This document shows positions 34,311 through 47,110 of a stretch of 64,000 nucleotides of DNA, piece after piece; position 1 is the stretch's first letter; the number at the start of each line of letters is the position of its first letter. The translations under genes and the position numbers were made by a program. The DNA is from Limnomonas spitsbergensis. Its lineage: Eukaryota > Chlorophyta > Chlorophyceae > Chlamydomonadales. The notes below the pieces were generated by a model. That model saw only the letters and a program-made list of their open reading frames with translations. It was not told the DNA's origin and did no database searches. The stretch lies in the NCBI GenBank assembly GCA_037349105.1, contig JAYJMM010000105.1:2914001-2978000 (forward strand). The letters run 5' to 3'.

Positions 34311-35832
34311 GGAGCGAGACCAAAGGTCCAAAGCCGGAGAGGTGAAAACAAGATTAGCTTGTGCAACGATGTCTACTTAGCAGGGAGCACCGCAAGAGGG
34401 ATAGGCCGACTTTTACTAGTTGACACCATGGTCGTTGGGGGCGGTGTGATCTTAAGTTGTGTGTGACCCCCATCCTCCCCCTGATCCTTCTGCATTACTA
34501 TAATTCAGTAATTTATTTTATACCCGGCTTGCCAGCCTGATAATGGGGTCATGAGGGCATATCGATGTTGCACACAAATGCAAACTGCTTAATATATCGA
34601 CATTCGGCCTCGCAGCTTGCGTCATGTATGTCCATGCATGTCAGGCAACGCGTTGATAGGTACGCGGTAAGGAGACAGATGGGTCAAAGATGCTTTGGAG
34701 AGGAAAGCGGTTGCCGTCTACATTTCTACAAGAAGGTAGAGCCTGGAGCTAATCGAGCTCTACGAGCCTCGGGCAACGGCAAGGACCTACTGACCAGAGT
34801 AGGGAGGCTCCATAACATTTAGCATCGTTGATACTACCCCCCCCCATCCATGCCGGCATGCAACTACCGGTACATCCCGTCAACATGTTACTAGTTCCCG
34901 TGCAAGTCGCCCAATGAGCGAGGAGGGATGCTGCAAAATTGCAAGCCTCCTTGGCTGGCCTCTGAATTATTTTGCTTGAAATTTACCAAATGTGAGGCAG
35001 GCCGCCCACTCCCCCAAAACCTGAAGTGCTACTTAACTACATATGGGTTGAGGGTGCTCTGTAACCGCATGCCCCCTAAAGCGCTAAGAGTACCATAAGA
35101 AAAAGCCCGGTGGGTTTGCATGCCTGTTAGTGGCCCTCGTTGGCAGCAGAGAAAAAGCAAGCAATAACAGGTCAGGAAGGGGCGAAGGGCAGACGGCCAA
35201 CAAGCACTCACACGTCTGCAAATTACTCTTGCAATGCGCGAACAGGTACATTGAGGTCACACTACACATTTTCCCGACTGCTGCCCCGCCTTGGCACCCC
35301 TAATGAAGCTATTTAGCTAGCCACTGACCAGCTGAAGGTTTTACCACTATGCGGCATGTTGGCTTATGAAAGTACACCGGGTTATGCAATGCCACTCATG
35401 TGCCACATCTCCTGGAGTGAGCCAGATGTCAATTTAGCGGCGGTACTTCGACATGATGGCTGACAGTTAGGTCTTCTGCAGGCAGTCAGGTGAGCAAGTA
35501 AGCGAGGCCGGGGGGCAGGGCACTATTTTGCCCCGCCCGGGCTGTGCTGATTCATCATTCATGTGCCTCGTGTAGTCGTCTTCACTGTAGGCCAAACAGC
35601 AATGCCGTGAAGAAATGCCTCACAGAAATGCTACGAGGGAATCGACGAGCGGCCTCGAACGTTACAGCTCCTCCATAGATGCGGTATCGGGATGCGGTAT
35701 CCACCAGTCATGATTCGGGCCATGATTCCTTGCTGCTGCGCATCTGGGCACATACCTGCCTAGTCACAAATTTGCCGGTCACCCGAATATACCCCTGAAG
35801 TTACCAAATACCCCACGCGTGCGTTCAAAAGA

Positions 35833-37023
35833 ATGTGCATATTCAAAATTATGTTCCATATTGCCCATATGCTACCCACGGCTCCTGCCCCCCAAAGTAG
35901 TGCCGTCGTCGCTGCTGTCGTCACCCTCCGCGAACCTTCTGACAAGCAGCGCAGGACGCTCACCGAAACTCTCCTCAAGCGCTATTGGTGGATAACGCTT
36001 CTTGTTATTGCCTCTATCTGCCCCCTCGTTTACGTCGCTAGAGCTGCAGCCTCACTCATCCTGACGTGGAGCCTGCCGCGACCTAGCAACAAGGACCGCA
36101 GCGGCGGCCCCGCCGAGCTGGACCCCTCTGCTGCCCATCCCCCGGCCGGGTCGTCCCTCCCCTCCCTGGCCCCCGCCAACGACTTCCAAGCAGGGCATGC
36201 TGTCCGCTTCTCTGGAAACCAGTTCCAGCATAAACATCTGACCAATCATCCCCTCCACGCACGAGCCTTAGCCGTGCCCGCTACCTCTGTCTCTGCGCAC
36301 ATCTGGTTGGCGTGTAGGCACTCAACCCAGCAGTGCGAGCCCAGCAGCAACCCCCAGCCGCTAGCCCCAATGACGATGCCCTCCCCGGCAGGAGAGCGCA
36401 CTGTCACGACCCTCTGCAAGGTCAACCTCTGTAAGCAGGAAAAACAAAAAGCTGCACAGCCTTCTCAAGACACCTGCTGTGACACAACCTTCAACAAAGG
36501 GGATGCAGCTTCGGCCTGTGCTGTCCCTGCCTCAGCCTGGCCGCGTCCCAGCCCTTCCCCTTCTCGTCCCCTCCCCGGGGCTAAGGGAGGCAGGTGGGAG
36601 GTGCCTAGCCCACACAAATGCCCCCAGCCTCAGGACGTGCTAGAAGTCCACGATAGGAGTAGCTTGTCATCATTAATGGGCTCCTCCCCGACTTCCTCAT
36701 TGAGCTCTCCCGGAGGCTCCCCGCCTTCCCCGCAGAGGTGCAACAGCCAGCAGGCGGCCCGTCGCTGCCCCGCTGATTCAAGCTTCTGCTGCAGTGCAAA
36801 GCTCTTGTCGGATCCTGAAGCCGCCCCGAGAACTTCGATGACACACAGCCTCTCATGCGACGATCCCTCGTCCTCCCCCTACGCTTCTTCGAATGTGTTC
36901 TTTGACGTCAACCGCCTGCCGTCAGCCCCGTTAATGTCTGGCGCGCCACAGCAGTATGAGCGTCCTGTCAGCTCGATGTCGTGGTATGCCATGGCGTGCA
37001 GGTCAGTCGGTGCTTTGCTTTGA
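35833..37023 (+). CDS. Ser/Pro-rich protein with one membrane segment, unknown family
   Basis: A 396-codon open frame from ATG, the longest non-repetitive one on the plus strand. Residues about 50-79 are a hydrophobic helix (RYWWITLLVIASICPLVYV) preceded by a basic stretch (KQRRTLTETLLKR), consistent with a single-pass membrane anchor. The rest is low complexity, rich in Ser, Pro and Cys (GSSPTSSLSSPGGSPPSP). I do not recognise a domain. The frame can end at TGA 37021-37023, or splice at a good GTCAGT donor after 37001. A phase-compatible exon 37076-37134 follows that donor. It could belong with the coding stretch at 37337-38214, but I could not find phases joining all pieces. It could also be a chance GC-rich frame. 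Confidence 0.45.
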   Translation: MCIFKIMFHIAHMLPTAPAPQSSAVVAAVVTLREPSDKQRRTLTETLLKRYWWITLLVIASICPLVYVARAAASLILTWSLPRPSNKDRSGGPAELDPSAAHPPAGSSLPSLAPANDFQAGHAVRFSGNQFQHKHLTNHPLHARALAVPATSVSAHIWLACRHSTQQCEPSSNPQPLAPMTMPSPAGERTVTTLCKVNLCKQEKQKAAQPSQDTCCDTTFNKGDAASACAVPASAWPRPSPSPSRPLPGAKGGRWEVPSPHKCPQPQDVLEVHDRSSLSSLMGSSPTSSLSSPGGSPPSPQRCNSQQAARRCPADSSFCCSAKLLSDPEAAPRTSMTHSLSCDDPSSSPYASSNVFFDVNRLPSAPLMSGAPQQYERPVSSMSWYAMACRSVGALL

Positions 37024-37336
37024 TCCGGGTTGTAGATCCTGGGCTAGTATTCTTGCCCTCTCTTTCTGCCTGCAGCACCATATTTACAATATGGGGACCC
37101 ACATTGAGCACTCATGGACGGCTGAAGTGCATTGGTAATGGTGGCCTGCTGTGCTCCTTCCACTCCACAGTTTCCTAAATCCTCACGCCTTCTATCCGGG
37201 GCAAGAGGCGCTTGATTATTTCTCTCCTTCTGGGCTTTCTAAATATGCTACCGTGCTGAGGGTTGAGTTACACAGATCCCAGGCCATCAACAGGCTGCAA
37301 ATTTCTGGTTGTTGCCACAGGTCAATTCCCCTGCAG

Positions 37337-38214
37337 GTCTGTATGGAGGAGAAGGTTGCTCCTGAGGCGACCACTAGCAGGCAGCTGAGGGGCACACCTG
37401 GACACCCTATACAGGAGCATGATGCACAGACGCAGGTGACCGGAGTCTCAGGGGGGGAATTATTTTTGGCTACAATTCCCCTTTTAAACAACAAAACATG
37501 AGTGCAGTACCCGTGTGCCGATGTATGGCAGAGCTGCACACCGGCAGTACTTTTATCAAACAAAAAGAGAGGAGTTAACGGTCAACAATTTTACACTGGA
37601 AGAAGGTCAACTTGCGCTGGATTGTCTGAAAGATTGTACTCTCTTTCGCGCCGGCACTGGAAATGATTTGATGACTTTCTATACCATGCACCCACTGTTT
37701 GCACTCTGCATTATTCGTACTGGCACTGCTCGCCTCCCTGCAGCTGATGAAGGACGCGAAGGAGCAGGCCAGACGCTACCTCCGACTCTGTCGCAGCAGC
37801 GGGGAGCCAACACCCAGCCCGGCCGACCCCGAAATGTGGCTTGCTGTGGCGATCGGCCTCATCGAGATCGGCTACTCAGGCGTGGAAGTTGCCGAGGTGT
37901 GCGGACATCTGGAGCCGGAGGTGTACGGGCACCTGCAGCTGCCCTGCCAGTCTTCGCAGAGCGACAGCGCTGCTGCTCACCCACAGCCACGCCCGTGCAA
38001 ACAGCAGCAGCTCTGCTGCCCCTCCATGGGCCGGCAGTATCGGCTTTTGGTGCGGTCTACGGCCACCGCGGCAGGCGCAGCAGCGGTGGTAGAGGCGGGC
38101 GGCACGGGGCCCAACAGCGACTCCCGCTCAGTACAGCACTTGCTAGGCTGGACGCTGCTGCCCTCGGGGGATGTGAAGGTGTTTATGGATGATAAACCCC
38201 CGTGCCCACGATAA
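37337..38214 (+). CDS. two possible exons of an unrecognised protein
   Basis: Candidate exons 37337-37435 (CTGCAG acceptor, CAG|GTGACC donor, both phase 0) and 37744-38214 (CTCCCTGCAG acceptor, reading to TAA) join in frame. The second encodes LMKDAKEQARRYLRLC, then the helical WLAVAIGLIEIGYSGVEVAE, then low-complexity Ser/Gln/Ala sequence ending LLPSGDVKVFMDDK. No family recognised. These may be the 3' end of the gene starting at 35833, but phase with its exons is unresolved. Confidence 0.35.
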
Positions 38215-39059
38215 AGGCCGGGATTGTAGCTGGCAGTACTATCGGCGCCACACCCTGCAGCAACAACTTGGCACTGCTGGCACGGGAGCAGCTGAGCGTG
38301 GACATAGCGTAAGTCAGGACACGCTGAGATGATGGCCGAGGAGGCCAACACCCTCTGGAGTGGAGGCAGATTAAGCAGCTTGTGCGGACTGGACGGAGGT
38401 GGCAGCGGTGCAGAAGCCTTAGGAGCGTGCAAACGGAAGATTAGGCCGCCAGAAGGCGAGAGGGCAAGTCTAGCCACCTACAGGTCATGTTGCTTCGTTT
38501 CTGGTGATGCCGTTGAAGTGGCAGCCGACATGACCGGCAGCATCGGCGGTGAAAGGGCGGCCCCACAGCTGGTACCATCGGGAAGCCAGGCCCTGAATTC
38601 CCAGGGGGGTGAGAAGCAAGTAGCGGTAGTATGACATGGTGTCCTTGCACCTTTGTTCGTAGACAGGAGTGTAAATGCGGTGTGTGTCTTTCAACATCAT
38701 GCCTTTCGGTGACTGTTTTGGCGCATGTCGAGGCAGGAAGCTCTCTCCCTGCCAAGAGGTGTTTGCGTGTGAGATTGATGATACTGTGTTAAATTACTTA
38801 AATAATATGCCTTCTCCCTATTTCCTGTCCTTTGAGCTTTGCTACTTTGTAGTGAAGTTGGCATGCAGGGTCCCTGAACATGATTCAGTCCCATCAGTCC
38901 AATTAAGTATGAAGGCTCAAGGTCCTATTTGTGCGGCCATGTCTGTCAGAGCATGCTCAGAATTCCGGACGCGACCTTCGCATTTTAAGACGCTATGGGG
39001 ACCATTTCCCCAAACAATTTAAAAGATTTAGTCATTTTCCTAATCTTTTGTTCCATGTT
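38215..39059. other. intergenic stretch
   Basis: Overlapping short frames on both strands; nothing with a protein pattern. A TGTAA is present near 38669, too far from the preceding stop to be claimed as its poly(A) signal. Confidence 0.35.
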
Positions 39060-39412
39060 CAATTTGTTTACTGGGGTTACTGGGGTTTGTCTACCTGCTG
39101 CCTACTGGGGTTACTGGGGTTTGTCTACCTGCTGCCTACTGGGGTTACTGGGGTTACCTGCTACCTACTGGGGTTACTGGGGGTACCTGCTACCTACTGG
39201 GGTTACTGGGGGTACCTGCTACCTACTGGGGTTACTGGGGGTACCTGCTACCTACTGGGGTTACTGGGGTTACCTGCTACCTACTGGGGTTACTTGGCTT
39301 TGTCTACCTGCTGCCTACTGGGGTTACTGGGGTAACCTGCTACCTACTGGGGTTACTGGGGGTACCTGCTACCTACTGGGGTTACTGGGGTTTGTCTACC
39401 TGCTGCACTAAG
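39060..39412. repeat. 29-32-bp minisatellite
   Basis: Units combine CTACTGGGGTTACTGGGG with TACCTGCTAC or TTGTCTACCTGCTGC. Roughly twelve units; frames through it (YWGYWG) are repeat translation. Confidence 0.93.
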
Positions 39413-40004
39413 ATGCTCATTCCTACGCCACTGTTCAGTGGTGAAGTATTGCCAAGCCCAGGGGGGCACTTTTCCCGCTTGATGTGTTAGTTTGTTTTAT
39501 ACCCACACTGGTTGCAGGCACCTGTCCCATGTATAAATGGTGATGCTCTGCTGAAGTGAAGGGAGTCCATAAATTTACTGGACTGGAGGGCACTTATTTT
39601 TTTCAGAGTCGAATGAAGCCCATGCTGCACTGTTTTCCTCCTCTCATTGACCCCGCGTGGCATAAATTTCTCTTTTTCTGTGACATTATCCCATGTGTAC
39701 TAAAACTGTTTACTGGTATGGAACGTAACTAAACATCTCAATTTTTTCTTAACACATACCGTAAGGCACTGAAAGGAGTGTGGGAATTATGTGTGAACCC
39801 TGTGGGGTGGGTTTAATAGTAACCGAATCAGACTTGTTTACAAACATGTGGCCCAGAGATGTAATGCCATTGACAAACATGTGTCTCTCTCTTTCAAGGC
39901 CTGAAGTGTAAAAGTTAATTTCAAGTCACCAGAGCCCAGAAGGTCTGTCCTGTGCCGCTAATGATCAGTGTGAGATTGACAGTGCATCGCACTTCTTTAT
40001 CTTT

Positions 40005-40315
40005 TTAGCTGGGCGCCCACGCAGCCGAGTCTTTTACAGCAGGGCCCAGAGGTGTAACGTCATTGACTTCCTTATCAGCACTTCTTTCCCTCTGACCGTA
40101 AGTTCCTTTTATCTCCTCCCAACAAGGCAGTTGGGCGCCCATGTGGCCGAGCCTTCTTCAGCATGGCCCATAGTTGTGATGGCATTGCCTTCTTTAGAAA
40201 CAGATTGTTTATTTCCTTTCTCCTCTAGCCTTTTTCTTTTCCTCCCGACCAGACATTCCGGCGCCCAAATGGCCGAGCGTTGTCAGCATGGCCCATGCGT
40301 GTAATGGCGTCTTGC
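40005..40315 (+). repeat. three spaced direct copies of repeat family A
   Basis: Copies at about 40010-40065, 40130-40185 and 40258-40310 share GGCGCCCAxxxxGCCGAGxC, CAGCAxGGCCCA and GTGTAATGxCxTTG. They are separated by T/C-rich sequence (TTTCCTTTCTCCTC). The ~120-bp spacing suggests tandem growth of a larger unit including the pyrimidine-rich spacer. Confidence 0.7.
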
Positions 40316-40344
40316 CCATTGGCTTCTTCATCAGCACAGGTGCG

Positions 40345-40415
40345 TGCACGTCAATGACATCACACCTCTGGGCCCTGCTCAAAAAGGCTCAGCCGCGTGG
40401 GCGTCCAACTGTCCC
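40345..40415 (-). repeat. inverted copy of repeat family A
   Basis: GTCAATGACATCACACCTCT, then GGGCCCTGCT and GGCTCAGCCGCGTGGGCGTC: the reverse complement of the three copies just upstream. Confidence 0.7.
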
Positions 40416-41886
40416 AGTTGTGTGCATGTACCATGTTTCCGTCTTGGGTTGATAGTTGCCAACCAGCTAGGTGACACACTTTGTAATGCCCAACGAGACA
40501 TATGTGGTCATCCTGTTTGCTTACCCTTAAGGCCGATCCCTCTGAGCAAGGCTCCCGAGGTGTTATGTACCCCCCCCCCAGGCCTCAGACGCTGAATCAT
40601 CCATCTTCCAAGCAAGCATACCATCCTCCTTGCAGACAGGGCACGTGAAGCAATCTAGCTTAAAGGCACTCAGTACCTTCGGCACCTAAAAGCCACCAAG
40701 TCATTCGTACATAATTAGAGCAAGCTACAAAACGACCACATAAACATTAATCAGGCACCAATCAGGCAGCACTGGTGCCAATCAGGCAGCACAGGCGCCA
40801 ATCAGGCAGCACAGACGTGATGACAAGCACAATGGAGGTCCAAGCACTGATGCATGCCACCCAACCCCCATATTTGTGCAGGCCAATAACTCTAGCATCT
40901 GCATATCTAAAAGGCTTTCCCTGTCCTGCACAGACAGTACATCCATGACTATGTCAGCCAGCATTAACCAGGGGATGAACCCCCTGGCCTAACCAAGGGC
41001 AGAAGGTCAAAACGTGACACATACGATACAGCTACCATACAGTATATTATTGCAACCCTTCAATAAGAGCGTATGATTTTTCTCCTGCAGAAGAGGACAC
41101 ATAATCATACAAACACGAACTACCTATGTTAACGACCAAAAGCTGCAGAGCACAAGGGGGGGGCAGAGCATAAGCACCATAAAATGTTCATGACTGGCAG
41201 TCAGATGAGGGCCGCAGCTCACACTGGACACGGGGCCCAGCACCTCTCAACTGACACAATGATGCTTTTCTCTACCTGTTACCGTATAACAACTTTCGAT
41301 AATGACCAAGACCAAGAAGGCCAGACATTGCCTAACTTCAGGTCAACCCAACATTTGATTGAAGGTCTAACACCTGTAAGCGAGTCCTTTTGACCCTCGG
41401 GGAAACTTGGCCCGGCGAGTCAAAGCACAGAGAGGCCAAACGGACAGACAGACCAAAACAGACTGACAACAGGAGCAAAATGGAAAATGTGCAGACAAGA
41501 CGTGCACAGCTACCAAACGATGTTGGAAAGAAAAGGAGAGTGTGCACACAAAACGTACCCGGCGGCCATCGCGCAATGGATGTGTTGGTCCAATCAATGG
41601 CAATCAATCCGTTGGTGTCTATTCCAGAAGAAGGCATAGGACTATGTTCGCTTAAAGGGAGCGTGTTAGGCCTGCTTCAGAAGTGTGTAGACCTTTGGGG
41701 TGTGTCAACAACTGTTGAGGGTACTGGGAAGTGTGAATGGGAGGGATGAAGACTAGGTTATTCCAAATGCTGGAAAACGATAACGGGCATATAAAAAGCA
41801 ACGGTTTTCAAGGATTAAGGTACAAAAAGGCGACATAATACAATTAGGGCGATCGGCAATCTCCCCTATGATGACGACCGGACGCC
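40416..41886. other. intergenic stretch
   Basis: A short repeat CAATCAGGCAGCAC occurs three times near 40755-40815. Otherwise no supported feature. The unknown gene on the minus strand ends at 41887. Confidence 0.35.
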
Positions 41887-44800
41887 TCACGACACACGGC
41901 CAGTGGAGGCGAAGTCAAGGTATGCGTTTGTGTGGGCAGCAAGCGGAGGCAGCCATGGCAGCACCACGCTCATCACAACAGCCGCCCCCACCTGCCGCGC
42001 TGCCGGATCATCGCGGAGCCCCCCAGTGACGGCCGCCCCCAAAGCAGGCACTGCAGGGGCTGTGGCTCCACTGCCGCTGCTACCTCTGTCGCCACCGCCG
42101 CCGCTGCCGCCGCCGCCGCTCCTGCTGCGTGAGAATGCGTGTGCTGCGAGCCCAGGAAGGCAGCAAACGCCGGACTGGCAGTACAGCATTGCGAGCGTCC
42201 CAGCCGGCGCCGCCTCAAAGCTTGTCGAGTAGAGATACACTGACCGCTTCGCTGGATGATCCAGGTCCACAAGCAGACCTGACAGCGCCGAGTGGGCACG
42301 CTCCATTCCGCTGCAGCTGCTGCTGCTGTTGCTGTTGCTGTTCTTTTTGTCATTGACACTGCTGCTCAAGGAGGGCGCAGCAGCGATGGCTGTCGCCGCC
42401 GCCGCTGCGCCCAGATTGCTGTCCGAGGCTGAGAAGCTGGGGCCCACTGGAGCAGGCGCGCCAGGGAGCTTCATCAGCGTCGTGTCGCCAACGTGGACCA
42501 AGTGGTGCTGGAACGGCAGCGGCGCCGTCGTGACGAGCAGCTGGAACGAGGGCGAGGCCGACAGCTTGGCCGCCAGCACGCGGCATGCCTCGATGCCGAC
42601 ACCGTCCGCTGCGCCGTCATTATGAAGCAGGACGTGCGTGGCGCCGCGGTAGTGCCACTGCGGGCGGGCGGGTGAGCGGACGGGTGAGAGGGAGGGAGTA
42701 ATGAAATGAAGCATGAACACCGAATTGAGAGGGAGAGATGACTGAAATGAAGCATGAGGTTTGACGGGTCGCAGTGGGCCGCCTTATTATACTGAATTAT
42801 CGACTCATACTGGTACTGCTCCATTGCCTCCACTGTGGGATCCCTGCGTAACCTGGGAGAAATGTCAGAGAACAATCTGTGGACCGCAGCACCCAGTACT
42901 AAGTCCATCCACGCACCCTGAATCCGAAGCCAGAATCAATTGCTTTTCGTCTGCTTTCAACAAATTAGAAAACACGATCTCTGTTATCTGAACCGGTATT
43001 TGATTTCCCCCCCTGTTCATTTCATTTTTAGTGCACCAGTAATGTACCAGTACCGTAAATTCTGATTGTTTCCCAGTTCACGCAGGGTGGCATGGCATTT
43101 TACGCAAAATTGATCAATTTTCCACATACCGAGCCGCCCGATTCCGACAGATTCCAGCCTATTCCAAGTTATTCCGCCCAGTGTCATTCTTACACACCCC
43201 GGATATTACTTAATTTCGAAACCGCGCTCCCCTCGTATACCTTATTGCAACGCCAACCCACTCTTCATGCATGGAGTTTCAAACAGCTCAAACAAGCTCT
43301 GCAGCCCCCTCTCACCTTGTGGGGCTCGCTGTATATGAATGACACAGGTGCGTGGACGAGGTCCGACTGGATGATCGGACTGGCCAGCTGGCTGGCATTA
43401 ACCGCCTGCTGCAGCTGAGGGCAAATGCTGATGTATGCCTTGGCCTTGCAGTTGAGCGCCAGGTTGAGGGGCAGGCGGCCGCGGCAATGCCGACCCACCT
43501 GAGAGGGAAGGGCACAGAAAAAATGCTAACGGGCAAATGCATGAAATTATAGAACATCAGTAGAGGTGGAAACAGTGGTTACGCCTGTTTCCGTCCTGAG
43601 GCATTGGTTCTTATTTTTCTATCCTCAGGATGGAGAGATGGAAATGAAGTGGGAGAGATAGAGAGGCAGAGGCAGAGCACGGGCTATGACTATCAATGCG
43701 ATTGTAAATGATCCAGGATTGCACGTGCAATCAGCTGGATCCAGAGATCTCTGGTTGGATCTGTGGCATGTCCAGGAGTGTGGGTGTGACCTGCTGGATC
43801 TGCTGCATGTCCAGGACTTCAGGTATGATCTTAAACATCTGCTGCATGTCCAGGATCCCAAGTGTGATATGCTCAAGTAATACACCTGCTGTACGTTTTT
43901 GTCATACGTGGTGGTGGCCCTTAAATCTAACGCGTCCTGATATCATTTTTGCATAGGATTCAGTAGAAAGTATTTCAAGCTGAGCAAGAGGATCAGGGAG
44001 GGGATCTGTTGAGAATCTGCTGGATCTTACGAAGAATCGGTAGGGCAGCTGCCGGGTATCTGCCGGGTCTAGCAAGGGTGTGAACCCGCCAGGAATCTGC
44101 TAAATCTTACAAGGGAGGGAATTTAGTGGATATCTGTTACATCTTGCAGGGGCGTGAAACCACCAGGAATCTGCTAGATCTTGCAAGGGAGGGAAGCTGC
44201 CAGGAATCTGCTAGGTCTTGTAAGGGAGGGAAGCTGCCAGGAATCTGCTAGATCTTGCAAGGGAGGGAAGCTGTCAGGAATCTGATGGATCTTGCAAGGG
44301 AGGGAATCTGCCAGGTATCAGCTGAATCTGGCAAGGCAAGGAACTGGCCGGGTTTCTACTTAATCTTGCAAGGGAGGTAACCTGACAGGATTAGCAGATT
44401 ATATAAGGAAGGGAAGCTGCCTGGAAACTACAGCACCTGGCAAGGGAGGGAGCCTGCTGGGACAATCTTGCTATTGGAAGGTTGGGAATCTTTTGGGATG
44501 AGATTGATCTTGCAAGAGAGGAGAAGTGACAGGCATCTGCTTGATCTAATAAGGAAGGAAATTTTCTGGGGACTGGCAGGAATTGCGAGGGAGGGAAGCT
44601 GCCGGGAACCTGCTGGATCCGGCATGCGCCCGTCCCGCCCGCACTGCCACACATAGGGCACTCCTAATTATCTTAAATGAGAGTCCTGTATGGAGATGCC
44701 ACGGGGAGGCGGTCAGGCGGGTAGCTACCATCTGCTGGCATGCCATCGGCTGCCGCACAATCCGAATCAAGTTCAGCTAGGATAAGGCATGCATGGGATG

Positions 44801-45397
44801 GGCAATGCGTTGCAAGGCACCGGGACTCCTGTTGGAAGTTTGAGAAGATTCTGGGGCTGGGAAACAAACATCAATTGGGTGGATACGCTATAAAATGACA
44901 GAATTCAGAAACAGGAGGTTGAATCCTGCCTGCAGGTGGTCAATCAACCCACCTCGACAGGCATCAATCAACCCCTGCAATCAACCCACCTCGACGAACA
45001 CCGACTCTGGCAACAGTGACAGGTAAGGTATGAGCGCCAGGCTCTCTTGCGAGGTCAGCTCGTCCGCGCAGGCTGCACCGCATCGCATGGCTTGGTGCTG
45101 GTGCGGCGACATTGCGTCGGCTTCGTCATAGATCCAGTCTGCGCTGCTGCTCGGCCGAATTAGCGCCTCCTCAACAAACACATGACGACTGAACAGACAG
45201 TGGTTGGAGGCTCGCTGCATGATGTCAAACTGGCGCTGTTTCACGGCCGTGGCGCGGGACCGGGCCGATCGCGGGGAAGAGAAGCGGGCGCTGCTGGTGT
45301 TGCTGCTGGTGGTGGAGGGTCGGGCTGAAGCTGCAGCCTGACTGAGCTTTTGGTTGTTGGGTGAGGTGGAGACATGGAGCGTGTGTTGGTGAGCCAT
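41887..45397 (-). CDS. multi-exon gene of unknown family
   Basis: Supported exons (minus): 45397-44990 (ATG start, GAG|GTGGGT donor), 43498-43316 (V-G-R-H start, CACAAG|GTGAGA), an exon starting at 42917 (TTCAG|GGTGCG), and a last exon from about 42660 to the TAG at 41887. The first two junctions are phase 0. The donor of the third exon is not resolved. Visible segments: RHVFVEEALIRP (exon 1), GRLPLNLALNCKAKAYI and SDLVHAPVSFIYSEPHK (exon 2), AWMDLVLGAAVHRLFSDISP and MEQYQYESIIQYNKAAH (exon 3), GATHVLLHNDGAADGVGIE and LLVTTAPLPFQHHLVHVGD (exon 4), then Ala/Gly/Ser-rich sequence and a hydrophobic end (AAVVMSVVLPWLPPLAAH). It reads like a folded protein with a low-complexity tail, but I do not recognise the family. 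Confidence 0.6.
43980..44610. repeat. 37-bp minisatellite, diverged
   Basis: Units contain GGAATCTGCTAGATCTTGCA, AGGGAGGG and AAGCTGCC. The best-preserved units run from about 44150 to 44300, more diverged at both ends. It fills the first intron of the unknown gene. Confidence 0.9.
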
Positions 45398-46994
45398 TGT
45401 GCTGGGCGCTGCGATGGTGGAATGCGCTGATCGGTGTTTTGGGGGTGGACCGCTGTCTGTGAGAAGTTAACTGAGAACAGCTGGTAGAAGTCTGTTGCTG
45501 ATACCGCTGGTTGCAGACAAGAATTTTCTGCAGAAGTCGAGGCTGTCGAATGGGCAAGGAGGTGATGTGAATAAATGTCTTGATATGACGGTCGGCCATT
45601 TTCGGGGCAGCTTCCGAGCGTATGGCGGGCGCGGCCAGCCTAGGGCGGCCATGACCGAACAACTGATCGGGTGGGGGGGGCAACCCACGCCAGGTGTCAT
45701 CAACGACATCATGCTCTCGGGATCCGCGCCGGGCAGAGGCTTCCTCGAATTAAGATTTCATTGACCGTGGCAAACAGCGGTAGGGGGGAGCTGGGCATAT
45801 CTGCGATAGTGTGCACGGTGCAGACGCAGCTTCCCTTTGGATCCAAGGAGATGAGACCCTGAGATGAGACAGAAGAATGACGAGGCCGGAATTTTTCACC
45901 GACACAGCGTATGCAATCGACACCAACCGCTCGTTGTGGGGAAGACACATGACTTGCCTTGGAGGCGATTTGAAATTTCGAGGCGGTCGTTCACCCCATG
46001 GTTTTACAAACAACCATTCATGATTCTGCATTTCTGCAACGCATGGCACATGCGTGCCCACAAGTCCTAGTATTCCATTTCAGTAATGATTTCACCAGGG
46101 CTACCCCAAATCTCATGACACATCGATTCTTTGACCAAGGCCTCGACTTGGCAGTTGGCTGAGTGTCCTTTTGCTTGATCCCTTGCCCCAAAGTCACTCT
46201 GTCTGTGCACTCAGCCAGTCTGCGACTGCCTTAAGCTTCAAATCCAAAAATACGGTAGACATATTCCAACTGGGCTTGGCATAACTCATGGGCAAGCTCG
46301 GGCTGAGATCTGATGCGGCCGCAAAAAATTAAAGCGACAGCTGAAATGTGCGGCCTAGGAAACATGGATGCGGCGCAATACGCCCTTGGGAATGCATACT
46401 GGCAAGGAGCTTAGGGCTCGGAGGCTAATCCCTTAAAGGCTGCCACATAATGGAGAAGGCAGCGCAACAACAGGTTATTGCAACTGCCTCATGCGGATTA
46501 CAGTCTTCACTTGATGAACCACGAGGGCATCGAGGCAAAGCAATTTGATCTCGCGCATGCTAGTATGTGGCTATTCTGCTTTAGCCTACAGCTAAGCATG
46601 CAACTAAGAAAGGCAATGATCAGGGTCGCTGCTGCTGTTGCTGCCGTTGTTGCTGATGATGATTAGGTAGACACTGCTGCTGCTATGCTGCTGCAGTTGC
46701 GGCTGCTAGTGCTGTTGTAACCGCTGCTCTCTCCCGTTGGTGTGATGGATGAACGGGCACAACATGCCAAGGATGTGATACATGGGGGTGCTGGGAGACA
46801 AACTGCGGTTGGCAATGCAAGGGGTGTTGGACATGGTCAACAGCCTTCAAAGACAAAACCCCACTCGTAGCATTTACAACTATAATATTTACAGGCTTAG
46901 AGAAATATGAGTGAGGTGCAGATACGGCATGCCAGGTGGGAGGGGGTGAGCGCATACTTAATGGTGTGCAACAGCTACAATTCGGCTTCATCAC

Positions 46995-47110
46995 AAAATT
47001 GTCAAGGGGGCCTGGTCCAGCAAGACATGTTGCTCAGGCCACCGACTGTAGGCCGAACAAGTTTTGGTCCCCATGGACCTAGTTGTGGCTACACAACGGC
47101 CTGCCAAGGG
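46995..47110 (-). repeat. dispersed repeat family B copy
   Basis: GGTCCAGCAAGACATGTTGC, GGCCACCGACTGTAGG and GTTTTGGTCCCCATGGACC align with the 20925 and 33585 copies. Confidence 0.6.

Larger units (their letters stand above)
33493..35832. other. intergenic stretch with repeats
   Basis: Holds a family-B copy (33585-33705) and a family-A copy (34250-34310). No gene-like pattern otherwise. A CTGCTGCTGCTG tract occurs near 33890. Confidence 0.4.

Noticed and set aside
39060..39411. YWGYWG/LLGLLG repeat protein
   Set aside because: Pure translation of the 29-32-bp minisatellite in two frames.
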